Part shown: one piece after another, positions 20,114 through 29,318 of the stretch
Numbering within the stretch: position 1 is the first letter of the stretch
Layout: every line of letters starts with the position of its first letter
Origin: Candidatus Mediterraneibacter intestinipullorum
GTDB lineage: Bacteria > Bacillota > Clostridia > Lachnospirales > Lachnospiraceae
Reading direction: 5' to 3'
Assembly: GCA_019118665.1 (NCBI GenBank)
Contig: DWYM01000019.1
Span: 1-64,000, forward strand
DNA: 64,000 bases
Position numbers and translations under genes: made by a program
Notes under the pieces: model-generated
The model's input: only the letters and a program-made list of their open reading frames with translations
Databases searched by the model: none
What the model was told of the DNA's origin: nothing

Positions 20114-20701
20114 ATGCCGGCAGAAGTATTGTCATATTTTCTGAAAAACAATGACCGCAGGATAAGGCTTGGATTTCAGATCGTCCTGCAGTGTGCGCCA
20201 TTTTTAAAGGGGCTGAAAGTGTCCTGTGTCATATCAGTTGACGCCGCGCTCTATGGCGGGCTCGCTGAGCTGTTTGAGAATATGGACGTCTCATATCACA
20301 GGCTGTCCTGTTCGGATGGGAAATGCCTTGTCCTTTTTTACCGTCCCGAGGAGCTGGACAGATACCTGAAGCAGCCCGGAGTGAATGAACTGATCCGGGA
20401 GTATGGATACACGGATATGAGCGTGGACAGAATACTGAAACGCCTGTCCGAACGGATCGGGGATTTTTCCCGGAGAGGGATGGGATTTCCTCATGAGATC
20501 GGAGTTTTTCTCGGATATCCTCTGGATGATGTGAAAGGCTTTATCAAGAACGAAGGAAAAAAATATCTGATGATCGGATACTGGAAAGTATACAGCGATC
20601 TTGCGGGAGCGAGGATGGTCTTCAAGGAATACGACCGGGCAAAAGACTGCGCGGTCAATGAATTCCTGACCGGAAAAAGTATCCGGGAAATTGCTATGTG
20701 A
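20114..20701 (+). CDS. DUF3793-like protein
   Basis: MPAEVLSYFLKNNDRRIRLGFQIVLQCAPFLKGLKVSC...FPHEIGVFLGYPLDDVKGFI; overlaps a region leading into a flavodoxin gene, typical for this family. Confidence 0.7.
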   Translation: MPAEVLSYFLKNNDRRIRLGFQIVLQCAPFLKGLKVSCVISVDAALYGGLAELFENMDVSYHRLSCSDGKCLVLFYRPEELDRYLKQPGVNELIREYGYTDMSVDRILKRLSERIGDFSRRGMGFPHEIGVFLGYPLDDVKGFIKNEGKKYLMIGYWKVYSDLAGARMVFKEYDRAKDCAVNEFLTGKSIREIAM

Positions 20702-20723
20702 CCATAGAATGGAGGAGAAGAAG

Positions 20724-21155
20724 ATGAGCATATCAGTAGTATATTGGAGTGGAACAGGGAATACTCAGGCTATGGCGGAGGCCGTGGCGGAAGGCATAAA
20801 GGAGACAGGCGCGGACGCGAATTTGATCGAAGTGGGAAACGCGGACGCGGCGGCGCTGGCATCTGAGGACGCGTTTGCGCTGGGCTGCCCATCCATGGGA
20901 GCGGAACAGCTCGAAGAATCGGAAATGGAGCCTTTTCTGGAGGAGCTTGAGCCTCTTGTCAGCGGAAAAAAGATCCTGCTGTTCGGGTCCTACGGATGGG
21001 GCGATGGAGAGTGGATGCGCGACTGGGCGGACCGTATGAAAAACGCGGGAGCCGTGCTTGTGCGAGAAGAAGGTGTGATCGCGAACGAGACGCCGGATGA
21101 CGACGCTCTTTCAGAGTGCCGGGGAGCCGGGAAGGATCTGGCAGCAGGCGCCTGA
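20724..21155 (+). CDS. Flavodoxin
   Basis: ISVVYWSGTGNTQAMAEAVAEGI (FMN phosphate loop); LFGSYGWGDGEWMRDW. Confidence 0.93.
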   Translation: MSISVVYWSGTGNTQAMAEAVAEGIKETGADANLIEVGNADAAALASEDAFALGCPSMGAEQLEESEMEPFLEELEPLVSGKKILLFGSYGWGDGEWMRDWADRMKNAGAVLVREEGVIANETPDDDALSECRGAGKDLAAGA

Positions 21156-21199
21156 GACGCGAAACTGTTCCGAAAAAATGTTCAGGAACAGCATAACTA

Positions 21200-21251
21200 T
21201 TGACAAATTCTCTCCGGGATGCATATGATAGGATATCGATAAAAATTATCA
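21200..21251 (+). promoter_or_regulatory. Promoter TTGACA-N18-TATGAT plus Fur-box-like CGATAAAAATTATCA (21237-21251)
   Basis: Box matches TGATAATNATTATCA at 12 of 14 fixed positions, 7 nt after the -10. Confidence 0.6.
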
Positions 21252-21281
21252 CGACTTTGAATACAGCAACGGAGGGAAAAC

Positions 21282-22064
21282 ATGAATCAGAACACAATGA
21301 TAGGGATTCTCATACCATTTGCCGGGACTGTACTGGGCTCGGCAATGGTATTTTTTATGAAAAAAGAAATGAACAGGGGACTGGAAAAGCTGCTGCTCGG
21401 GTTTGCTTCCGGCGTGATGATGGCGGCGTCAGTCTGGTCTCTTCTGATACCTGCCATTGATATGGCGGAGCAGGAGGGCGGGATCTCCTGGCTGCCCCCG
21501 GCGGCGGGCTTCCTTCTCGGGATGGGCTTCCTCCTCCTGCTGGATACGCTGACCCCGCATTTACATTACACCGAAGACAAACCCGAAGGCGTTTCCGCGC
21601 ATTTAAAAAAAACAACGATGCTTGTCCTTGCGGTGACCCTTCACAATATCCCCGAGGGAATGGCTGTGGGCGTGACCTTTGCCGGAGTTCTCGCCGATAA
21701 TACGACGATGACCCTGGCAGGGGCGTTTGCCCTGTCCATTGGAATCGCGATCCAGAATTTCCCGGAGGGCGCGATCATTTCCATGCCGCTGAAAAGCCAG
21801 GGGCTGACAAAGAAAAGAGCCTTTGCGTATGGAGCGCTGTCCGGCATCGTGGAACCGATCGCGGCGCTTGTCACCATATTCCTGACAGCGCTTGTGGTGC
21901 CCCTGCTCCCATATCTGCTCTCCTTTGCGGCAGGAGCAATGATCTATGTGGTGGTGGAAGAACTGATCCCCGAGGCACAGGCAGGAGAGCATACGAATAT
22001 CAGTACCGTGGGCGTGGCCGTTGGCTTTGTGCTCATGATGATACTGGATGTTGCCTTAGGGTAG
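21282..22064 (+). CDS. ZIP family metal transporter
   Basis: LAVTLHNIPEGMAVGVTFAG; IGIAIQNFPEGAIISMPL; VVVEELIPEAQ. Confidence 0.9.
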   Translation: MNQNTMIGILIPFAGTVLGSAMVFFMKKEMNRGLEKLLLGFASGVMMAASVWSLLIPAIDMAEQEGGISWLPPAAGFLLGMGFLLLLDTLTPHLHYTEDKPEGVSAHLKKTTMLVLAVTLHNIPEGMAVGVTFAGVLADNTTMTLAGAFALSIGIAIQNFPEGAIISMPLKSQGLTKKRAFAYGALSGIVEPIAALVTIFLTALVVPLLPYLLSFAAGAMIYVVVEELIPEAQAGEHTNISTVGVAVGFVLMMILDVALG

Positions 22065-22066
22065 GA

Positions 22067-22513
22067 AAATCTGAATTTGTCTGTCGAACTGCCTATACTT
22101 AAAACATCCGAAAACCGCTAGTTTTTTAAGACGTATTCGCGGCGGGTGGGGATGTGGCTCTGGCTCCGGTTCCGTAATCTGGGAAAGACATAAAAGGAAT
22201 GGAATGTAGCTAAAAACAATTTCAAAGCGGACGATTCGCTAACGCTCAGGCATCCGCTTTGAAATTAACGCCACATCCCATTCCTTTAAGACTTTCCGGC
22301 AGATTACTCCAAGTCACCGCCGCCACATCCCCACCCGCCGCGAAAAGCTCTTGAAATGGTCAGCGGTTTTCTGAACTCACCAGATCAGCAGTTCCCAGAA
22401 GAAAATTCAGGATTCTCAAAGTAAAACGCACGCGCTGAATATGTCTTCGACATATTGCTCCGGTGTTTTCGGACACTATGCTTAGGCAAAAGTTCCCCGG
22501 CAAATTCAGATTT
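22067..22513. repeat. Interspersed nested-palindromic repeat element, copy B
   Basis: Perfect 13-bp terminal inverted repeats AAATCTGAATTTG (22067-22079) / CAAATTCAGATTT (22501-22513); perfect 14-bp central stem AATTTCAAAGCGGA (22218-22231) / TCCGCTTTGAAATT (22253-22266); long inverted arms shared with copy A. Confidence 0.9.
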
Positions 22514-23522
22514 ACTTCTTGTGGATTTGGATATCTCCGGATTCTGCGGTAAACCGGATCTTTTTATTTCCTCCTGCATCTGCGGTATAGGACATCTCGC
22601 TCCCATCGCGTGAGATAAGCCTTCCCGGTGCATCGCCGGAGAAAGAGATTTCCCCATATTCCGTCAAAAGATCGAAGGAATAACTCTCGATATCATCTCC
22701 GAAAACGAAAGTAGTATCTCCATATTCGTTCACTCCGGTGATCGTCTCAAGACCGCTGGCCTCCAGATAGAGGCCGCCGGACTCAACGGTCAGGTCTGCC
22801 GAGCGGACAGTGGTGTTTTCCAGAGTGGAATCACCGTAATTGTTCGTGAGGAGAAGCGTGTCTGTCACAGTATCCTCAGCCTCGATGTTTCCGGAATCCG
22901 TCTCGATCTTCGCTTCAGTGAAGCGGCAGGCTCTCATGGCCAGATTGCCGTAATCCAGATAGATATCGGCAGCGCCGGCGGAGATGTTTTCCATATCCAG
23001 ATCCCCGGATTCCAGGTTCAGAGTGAGGGTGTCTGAGGAAATGCTGCCCATGCTGATATTTCCATAGTCATTATAAATATCAACGTCAGAGAAGGCTGTG
23101 TCCTTCGGAATATACAGGCGGATCACAGGGCCGGAGCTCCATGAGAGATCAGAGCCTGTAAGAAAGAAACCGGTGGCGATGACGCCGTTCTGTGTTAAGG
23201 TAAAGGTGTTGTCTGTAATGTTCCACTCGGGCTCGGCTCCGTTCCCTTTGAGCGTGTATTCCAGATAGCAGTACTCGTCATCTGACGGAACAAACTCAAT
23301 ATCCGCTTCGGATCCGATGTCGATCTTGATGCCGGAAAAGTCATCCAGCCTGGTTTTCTCCAGCCTGTAAGGCTCAGACCCGGAAGAGGAGGAGCGGATA
23401 CCGTCCCGGGTGATCTGGATGCCGAACCAGCCCCCTGCCGCAACGCCGGCCGCGGCTGCGAGGATACCGGCGCCCATGAAGCAGGCGGATATGATGAGGA
23501 TATTTCTAGTTGCTTTTTTCAT
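22512..23522 (-). CDS. DUF4097-like beta-repeat (putative adhesin fold) protein with N-terminal TM
   Basis: Repeating VDIYNDYGNISMGSISSDTLTLNLESGDLDMENISAGAADIYLDYGNLAMRAC... Confidence 0.8.
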   Translation of the reverse strand: MKKATRNILIISACFMGAGILAAAAGVAAGGWFGIQITRDGIRSSSSGSEPYRLEKTRLDDFSGIKIDIGSEADIEFVPSDDEYCYLEYTLKGNGAEPEWNITDNTFTLTQNGVIATGFFLTGSDLSWSSGPVIRLYIPKDTAFSDVDIYNDYGNISMGSISSDTLTLNLESGDLDMENISAGAADIYLDYGNLAMRACRFTEAKIETDSGNIEAEDTVTDTLLLTNNYGDSTLENTTVRSADLTVESGGLYLEASGLETITGVNEYGDTTFVFGDDIESYSFDLLTEYGEISFSGDAPGRLISRDGSEMSYTADAGGNKKIRFTAESGDIQIHKK

Positions 23523-24102
23523 TTCTGCGGCCTCCTTTTGTTATTTTTCCAAGAGAAACAGATGCTTTTCTTATGAACCCCTTGAACAGGAGAATGGCGC
23601 CGTACACAAAGAGGATGCCGGCTCCTGTTGAGAAGAGTCCCAGCCCGATATTGCACAGCCCATCTCCAAGGGAGCGGAATAACAGGATGATTCCGCCGAA
23701 AAGGGACAGGATCCCGGACGCCGCCACTGCGATGGCGGTGATCACAACGCAGAAAAGGGCGATTCCCACGCAGAGCAGAACGGCTCCGATGACAGCCAGT
23801 ATACAGATGGCGACGGGAAGCGTGACCGGAGCTGAGCACACGGCAAGGACTGCGATCCACAGAGTGGATAAGCCTCGTTTCATTGTCTTTGGCTTTTCTT
23901 TGATATTCTGGGCGGCAAGGTCCACAATGAGGGCTTTTGCCGCCTCATCCGGACTGCCCAGGTCCGAGATCGCCTGCTGTTCGTTTTCCGGTCCTGCCTC
24001 TGCAAAATATTCTTCAAAATACTCGACCGCCCGGTCGTAGTCTTCCTTTGGAAGACGGCGCAGATTGTGCGCCAGTTTTTTCATGTATTCCGTCTTAGTC
24101 AT
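23506..24102 (-). CDS. HAAS/DUF1700-type membrane protein
   Basis: MTKTEYMKKLAHNLRRLPKEDYDRAVEYFEEYFAEAGPENEQQAISDLGSPDEAAKALI then TM segments. Confidence 0.85.
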   Translation of the reverse strand: MTKTEYMKKLAHNLRRLPKEDYDRAVEYFEEYFAEAGPENEQQAISDLGSPDEAAKALIVDLAAQNIKEKPKTMKRGLSTLWIAVLAVCSAPVTLPVAICILAVIGAVLLCVGIALFCVVITAIAVAASGILSLFGGIILLFRSLGDGLCNIGLGLFSTGAGILFVYGAILLFKGFIRKASVSLGKITKGGRRNEKSN

Positions 24103-24415
24103 TTGAAACCCCTCCCTTTACAATGTCATCAATAATGAATTTGTAATCCTCCCATTCCTTCAGAAGCGCTGCCTGACGCTCTCTGCCTTCTGGAGTGATG
24201 CGGTAGTATTTTCTGTTGCGTCCCTGATACTGCTGATCGTAAGTTGCCACGAGATGATTTTCCTGAAGTCGTTTCAGGATCGGGTAGAGCGTGGAGTCCT
24301 TTGTGTTTGATGCCCGCTTGATGATCTGGCTGATCTGATAGCCATAGGCATCTGCCTCAGCGATGACAGACAGCACGAGGAAGTCCATCATAGGGGCATT
24401 GAGTGTGAACGCCAT
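24095..24415 (-). CDS. PadR family transcriptional regulator
   Basis: LVLSVIAEADAYGYQISQIIKRA...TLYPILKRLQENHLVATYDQQYQGRNRKYYRITPEGRERQ. Confidence 0.92.
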   Translation of the reverse strand: MAFTLNAPMMDFLVLSVIAEADAYGYQISQIIKRASNTKDSTLYPILKRLQENHLVATYDQQYQGRNRKYYRITPEGRERQAALLKEWEDYKFIIDDIVKGGVSND

Positions 24416-24467
24416 AACCTCAGTCCTTTCTATATCTATTTTTTTGATATATGTTTTATTTTTATAT

Positions 24468-24496
24468 ATTATATTTTATATAATATATAATGTCAA
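24468..24496 (-). promoter_or_regulatory. padR operon promoter, perfect consensus TTGACA-N17-TATAAT
   Basis: Minus strand: TTGACA (24491-24496), 17 bp, TATAAT (24468-24473). Confidence 0.8.
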
Positions 24497-24503
24497 TACC
24501 TAT

Positions 24504-25163
24504 TTGGCGATAATTATAGAGACTCAGACAGCCGGGACGCTGAAAGAGCATCTGGAAAAGTGGGATTATAAAGTGCGGTGCGCGAAAGATTTCCGCAATA
24601 TCACAGAAGAATTCGCAGGGTTTTCCCCGGAACTGGTGGTCATGGATATCCTTCTTCCTTTTTATAACGGATATCACTGGTGTACTGAGATCCGCAAAAT
24701 ATCAAAGGTCCCCATCCTGTTTCTCTCGTCGGCGGGAGATAACATGAATATCGTGATGGCGATGAACATGGGCGGTGATGATTTTATAGAAAAGCCCTTT
24801 GACCTGAACGTGCTGACAGCGAAGATACAGGCAATGCTCCGGCGCGCTTACTCCTTCCAGGGCAGGGTAAATCTGATCGAGCATGACGGAGTGATCCTGA
24901 ATCTGAACGACACCTGTGTCAGTTTTGAGGGAAAGAAGCTGGAGCTCACCAAAAATGATTTCCGCATCATGCAGGTGCTCATGGAAAACGCGGGGCGCAT
25001 CGTGAAGAGGGACGAGCTGATGCAGAGACTGTGGGAGAGCGATGAATTCATTGACGATAATACTCTGACCGTAAATGTGACCAGGCTCCGCCGGAAGCTG
25101 GAGGAGATCGGGATCAGGGATCTGATCAAGACAAAGAAAGGGAGCGGGTATCTGATCCAATGA
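24504..25163 (+). CDS. OmpR/BceR-like response regulator with atypical N-terminus (possibly truncated; start uncertain)
   Basis: LKEHLEKWDYKVR...LVVMDILLPFYNGYHWCTEIRKISKVPILFLSSAGDNMNIVMAMNMGGDDFIEKPFDL; winged-helix C-terminus VTRLRRKLEEIGIRDLIKTKKGSGYLI. Confidence 0.7.
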   Translation: MAIIIETQTAGTLKEHLEKWDYKVRCAKDFRNITEEFAGFSPELVVMDILLPFYNGYHWCTEIRKISKVPILFLSSAGDNMNIVMAMNMGGDDFIEKPFDLNVLTAKIQAMLRRAYSFQGRVNLIEHDGVILNLNDTCVSFEGKKLELTKNDFRIMQVLMENAGRIVKRDELMQRLWESDEFIDDNTLTVNVTRLRRKLEEIGIRDLIKTKKGSGYLIQ

Positions 25164-26170
25164 AACATATTATTTTTACCTACTTAAAAAAGAACCGGAA
25201 GCCAGCGGTCTTTTATCTCTTTTTCCTGACGCTTTTTTATCTTGTGCTGTATCTGTACGGTGTGCGTGCGGACGCGCTGTCCTATGCGGTGTTTTTATCC
25301 CTGGTCACTTTTCTTGTGCTTGGAGTCTGGGATCTGTGGCGTTATGTCGGAAAGGTGAAGTGCATGGATGAAGCCCTCCGGAACATGCCCTATGAGCTGG
25401 GAGAACTGCCGGCGCCTCAGGACGTCCCGGAGGAGAAATACCAGGAGGAGATCAGGATCCTGGGAGAGCGCATCGTCAGACTGGAAAACGACGCCCGCAT
25501 CAGCAGACAGGAGATGCTTGACTTCTACAGTCTGTGGGCGCACCAGATCAAGACGCCTCTTGCGGCGATGAACCTTCTGCTCCAGTCCGCGGAAGCCGGT
25601 GAGGGGGACCGGGGCATGGAGGCGATGCGCATGGAGCTTTTTAAGACAGAGCAGTATGTGGACATGGTGCTTTCCTATCTGCGGGCGGAGGATATGTCGT
25701 CTGACCTCCTCCTGAAAAAGTATTCCCTGGATGAGATCGTGCGGCAGGCAGTGCGCAAGTATTCCCGGATGTTCATCCTAAAAAAGATACGGCTGGAATA
25801 CAAGCCCTGCGCAAAGCAGGTGCTGACCGATGAGAAGTGGCTGCTGTTCGTGCTGGAGCAGCTTCTCTCGAATGCGCTGAAATACACAGAGACAGGAGCG
25901 ATCCGGATCCGTACGGAGCCCGGCAGTCCGGCCGTGCTATTGATCGAGGATACAGGGATCGGGATCCAGGCGGAGGATCTGCCCAGGGTGTTTGAGAAGG
26001 GCTTTACCGGGTATAACGGCAGGCAGGATAAGAAATCCACCGGCATCGGTCTGTACCTGTGCCGGATGATCTGCGATAAGCTGAACCACACCATAACGAT
26101 CGCGTCAGAGCCGGGCGGGGGGACTGTGGTACGGCTGGATCTTTCCAGGGAGGAGATGCTGCACGAATAA
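25160..26170 (+). CDS. Sensor histidine kinase (BceS-like)
   Basis: DFYSLWAHQIKTPLAAMNLLLQ (H box); LEQLLSNALKYTETG (N box); IEDTGIGI; STGIGLYLCRMIC. Confidence 0.92.
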   Translation: MKHIIFTYLKKNRKPAVFYLFFLTLFYLVLYLYGVRADALSYAVFLSLVTFLVLGVWDLWRYVGKVKCMDEALRNMPYELGELPAPQDVPEEKYQEEIRILGERIVRLENDARISRQEMLDFYSLWAHQIKTPLAAMNLLLQSAEAGEGDRGMEAMRMELFKTEQYVDMVLSYLRAEDMSSDLLLKKYSLDEIVRQAVRKYSRMFILKKIRLEYKPCAKQVLTDEKWLLFVLEQLLSNALKYTETGAIRIRTEPGSPAVLLIEDTGIGIQAEDLPRVFEKGFTGYNGRQDKKSTGIGLYLCRMICDKLNHTITIASEPGGGTVVRLDLSREEMLHE

Positions 26171-26260
26171 GGATGGATAAGGGTGTGGCGGAAAAATCCG
26201 TGAACGTATCAGAAAAAATCTGTTAACATGACAGAAATGTAAGGATAAGGGAGTGTTTGT

Positions 26261-26319
26261 AAGGCAGGCTTATGGAAGGCTGCCTTCTGTCTTTTTATAA
26301 TGGATGCATAAAAAGACAG
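26261..26319 (+). promoter_or_regulatory. Two abutting hairpins in the ABC-transporter leader (H1 26261-26286, H2 26287-26319)
   Basis: AAGGCAG...CTGCCTT followed by CTGTCTTTTTAT; then perfect CTGTCTTTTTAT/ATAAAAAGACAG 12-bp inverted repeat next to GGAGGAG. Confidence 0.65.
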
Positions 26320-26333
26320 GGAGGAGATAAAAG

Positions 26334-27101
26334 ATGTCGTTACTTGAAGTGAAAAACGTAAAGAAAATATATACCACCCGGTTCGGGGGCAGCCAGGTGC
26401 AGGCGCTCTCCGATGTGAATTTTTCGGTGGAACAGGGAGAATATGTGGCGATCATGGGGGAGAGCGGATCCGGAAAGACGACTTTGCTCAACATCCTTGC
26501 GGCCCTTGATAAACCATCGGGAGGAACGGTCCGGCTGAATGGGCGTGACCTGAGCCAGGTGAAGGAGAAAGAACTGGCGGCGTTCCGCCGGAAGAACCTG
26601 GGATTTGTATTCCAGGAGTTTAATCTGCTGGATACCTTTTCCATAGAGGATAATATCTATCTTCCCCTTGTGCTCGCAGGGGAGAAATACGAGCAGATGC
26701 GCTCCAAGCTGGAGGATATCGCCGGGAGGCTGGGGCTTGCGGAGCTCCTCTTGAAATATCCTTATGAGGTGTCGGGCGGCCAGAAACAGAGAGCCGCGGT
26801 GGCGAGGGCACTGATCACACGTCCCCAGCTCATTCTCGCGGATGAGCCCACCGGAGCTCTGGATTCCCATTCCTCCGACGAACTGATGAAGCTGTTTACC
26901 CGGATCAACCGGGAGGGGCAGACCATCCTCATGGTGACCCACAGCGTCAAGGCGGCGAGCAGCGCGGGAAGCGTGCTCTTTATCAGGGATGGGCAGGTGT
27001 ACCACCAGATTTACCGCGGAAATCTGACGGATGAGGAGATGTATCAGAAGATCGCGGCCACGCTGACCGTCCTTGCGACAGGAGGTGAGGCGCGTGAGTA
27101 G
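26334..27101 (+). CDS. ABC transporter ATP-binding protein (BceA-like)
   Basis: GESGSGKTTLLNILAALDKPSGG; EVSGGQKQRAAVARALI; ILADEPTGALDS. Confidence 0.94.
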   Translation: MSLLEVKNVKKIYTTRFGGSQVQALSDVNFSVEQGEYVAIMGESGSGKTTLLNILAALDKPSGGTVRLNGRDLSQVKEKELAAFRRKNLGFVFQEFNLLDTFSIEDNIYLPLVLAGEKYEQMRSKLEDIAGRLGLAELLLKYPYEVSGGQKQRAAVARALITRPQLILADEPTGALDSHSSDELMKLFTRINREGQTILMVTHSVKAASSAGSVLFIRDGQVYHQIYRGNLTDEEMYQKIAATLTVLATGGEARE

Positions 27102-29088
27102 ATCGTTTTATCCAAGGCTTGCCTTCATGAACCTGAAGAAAAACCATAAGATCTATGTGCCCTACCTTCTGACATGTATTTTTACGGTCATGCTGTTCTA
27201 CGCGCTGGGCGCCATCGCAAAGAACAACGGGCTGGCGCAGATCCGAGGCGGCACGGCCCTGCCTGTAGTCATGGGATGGGTGACGGCGGTGGCGGGAGGA
27301 TTCGCGCTGATCTTTTTGTTCTACACGAACAGTTTTCTGATCAAACAGAGGAAAAAGGAGCTGGGACTGTATCAGGTGCTGGGCATGGACAAGAAAAATT
27401 TAAGCGTGATGATGCTCTGGGAGACGCTGATCACCGGGGCGGTCAGTCTGGGCGCGGGGCTTCTCCTCGGGCTTGCCCTGGGAAAGCTGATGTTTCTTGT
27501 CCTTCTCAAGATCATCCACTTTTCCGTGCCCCTTGATTTTGCCATAGAACCGGAAGCGCTTCTCCAGACAGTGAAGCTTTTTCTGGCAGTGTTCGCGCTG
27601 AACCTGGCTTATGATCTGTTTCAGGTGATGAGGGGCAGGCTCTCCGAGATGGTAGGGGCATCCCGCGCGGGCGAGAAAGAACCAAAAGGAAAATGGCTGA
27701 TCGCCCTGGCCGGGCTGGTCACTCTGGGCAGCGGATACTATATCGCTCAGACAGCGGATTCGCCGCTGACAGCGGTCAATGTCTTCTTCTTTGCTGTGAT
27801 CCTTGTGGTCATCGGGACATACATGCTCTTTATCTCCGGGAGCATCGTGCTGTTAAAGCTGCTGAAAAAGAATAAAAGATATTATTACAGGACAAAGCAT
27901 TTTACCGCGGTGTCTGGCATGCTGTACCGAATGAAACAGAATGCGGCGGGGCTTGCCAACATCTGTATCATGAGCACAGCGGTGATCGTAGTGCTCTCCA
28001 TGTGCGTGTGCCTGTATGCGGGGATCGAGGATTCTATGGATACCCAGTACCCAAGGGACGTGACAGTGCATCTTCCCGACGGCTCAGAAGAAGGCAGGGT
28101 TGAGACGGAGAAGCTGATCGCGGAGAACTCCGGGGAAATCGGGGTTACAGTGGAAAATCAGGTCGGATACCGCATGTTTCTCCTCCCATGCATGCTCCGG
28201 GAGGGGGAAGCGGTGTTCGGGAACGCCATGACCTTTCAGGATGAAGCAAGTTTTACAGAATATTATCGGAGCATGATCCTGATCCCGCTGGAAGACTACA
28301 ACCGGATACTGGGGTCAGAGGAGGTCCTTGCGCCCGGTGAAGCCCTGATCTACGCGCCGGAGGATGACTATGCTTACGATAGCCTCCTTCTTGGAGATGA
28401 GCCGTATCAGGTGAAAAAAGTCCTTGAAAATGTCCCTCTTGTCTCAGATGGGCTCATGTCCAATATGGTGAAAGCCGTCTATGTGATCCTCCCGGATGTG
28501 GGATCCGTGGAGGGACTGGCGGTAAAATATGGTTTCTCATCCGAGGAGTTGAATCATGTCAGCTATGTTTCCTGGTTTGACATGGAAGGGGAAGCGGAAG
28601 CATGCGAGACCATGGTGCGGACTCTCGAGGAACAGATAACAGCGGTCAGCCCTGACGCCTATGTGCAGTACAAAGAGGACAGCCGGGATTGGACTTACGC
28701 TATGAATGGCGGGGCGCTTTTCATCGGGATATTCGTGGGCGCGCTCTTTCTGCTCTCCACAGTGCTCCTCATCTATTACAAGCAGATTTCCGAGGGGTAT
28801 GATGACAGGGAGAACTATCAGATCATGCAGAAAGTAGGCATGGACAGAAGAGAAGTGCGCCGCGTTATACGGAGCCAGATCCTGGCGGTGTTTTTCCTGC
28901 CGCTCCTGGGCGCCTTCCTCCATGTGGCGTTCGCGTTCCGGGTCATGACCATGCTGCTGGAAGTTATGTTTGTGGCAAACGTACCTCTGTTCCTTCTGTG
29001 TACAGCCGGGGTGACGGCAGTGTTTACCGTGTTCTATGTGGCGGTGTATATGATCACGTCCAGGGAATATTACCGCATCGTGCGGTAA
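27094..29088 (+). CDS. ABC transporter permease, FtsX/BceB-like
   Basis: FYPRLAFMNLKKNHKIYVPYLLTCIFTVMLFYAL...; large extracellular domain between TM blocks. Start GTG 27094. Confidence 0.88.
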   Translation: MSRSFYPRLAFMNLKKNHKIYVPYLLTCIFTVMLFYALGAIAKNNGLAQIRGGTALPVVMGWVTAVAGGFALIFLFYTNSFLIKQRKKELGLYQVLGMDKKNLSVMMLWETLITGAVSLGAGLLLGLALGKLMFLVLLKIIHFSVPLDFAIEPEALLQTVKLFLAVFALNLAYDLFQVMRGRLSEMVGASRAGEKEPKGKWLIALAGLVTLGSGYYIAQTADSPLTAVNVFFFAVILVVIGTYMLFISGSIVLLKLLKKNKRYYYRTKHFTAVSGMLYRMKQNAAGLANICIMSTAVIVVLSMCVCLYAGIEDSMDTQYPRDVTVHLPDGSEEGRVETEKLIAENSGEIGVTVENQVGYRMFLLPCMLREGEAVFGNAMTFQDEASFTEYYRSMILIPLEDYNRILGSEEVLAPGEALIYAPEDDYAYDSLLLGDEPYQVKKVLENVPLVSDGLMSNMVKAVYVILPDVGSVEGLAVKYGFSSEELNHVSYVSWFDMEGEAEACETMVRTLEEQITAVSPDAYVQYKEDSRDWTYAMNGGALFIGIFVGALFLLSTVLLIYYKQISEGYDDRENYQIMQKVGMDRREVRRVIRSQILAVFFLPLLGAFLHVAFAFRVMTMLLEVMFVANVPLFLLCTAGVTAVFTVFYVAVYMITSREYYRIVR

Positions 29089-29117
29089 AAATGCCCTGTA
29101 AAATATGGATTGAGGAG

Positions 29118-29160
29118 GAAGCCCGCGGAATTTTTGACAGAGTCATGATCCGCGGGCTTC
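29118..29160 (+). terminator. Hairpin, probable terminator after the permease
   Basis: GAAGCCCGCGGA...TCCGCGGGCTTC, weak T-tract. Confidence 0.5.
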
Positions 29161-29318
29161 ATTTCTGCCGTAAGCCTTGTTAGAAAGACATGCGTGTGAT
29201 ACACTGGCATTGGGATCTGCCGTGTTGCTGTCAGCAGCCGGGGGTCCTGCACAGACAGAACAGATATCAGACGATCATAGAGATTCAGGGCAGTGTTTAT
29301 CTGCCGGGGAGTATGCCA

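Noticed and set aside
22067-22513. CRISPR array or IS element for the palindromic repeats
   Set aside because: No regular repeat-spacer pattern and no transposase ORF; only large inverted arms.
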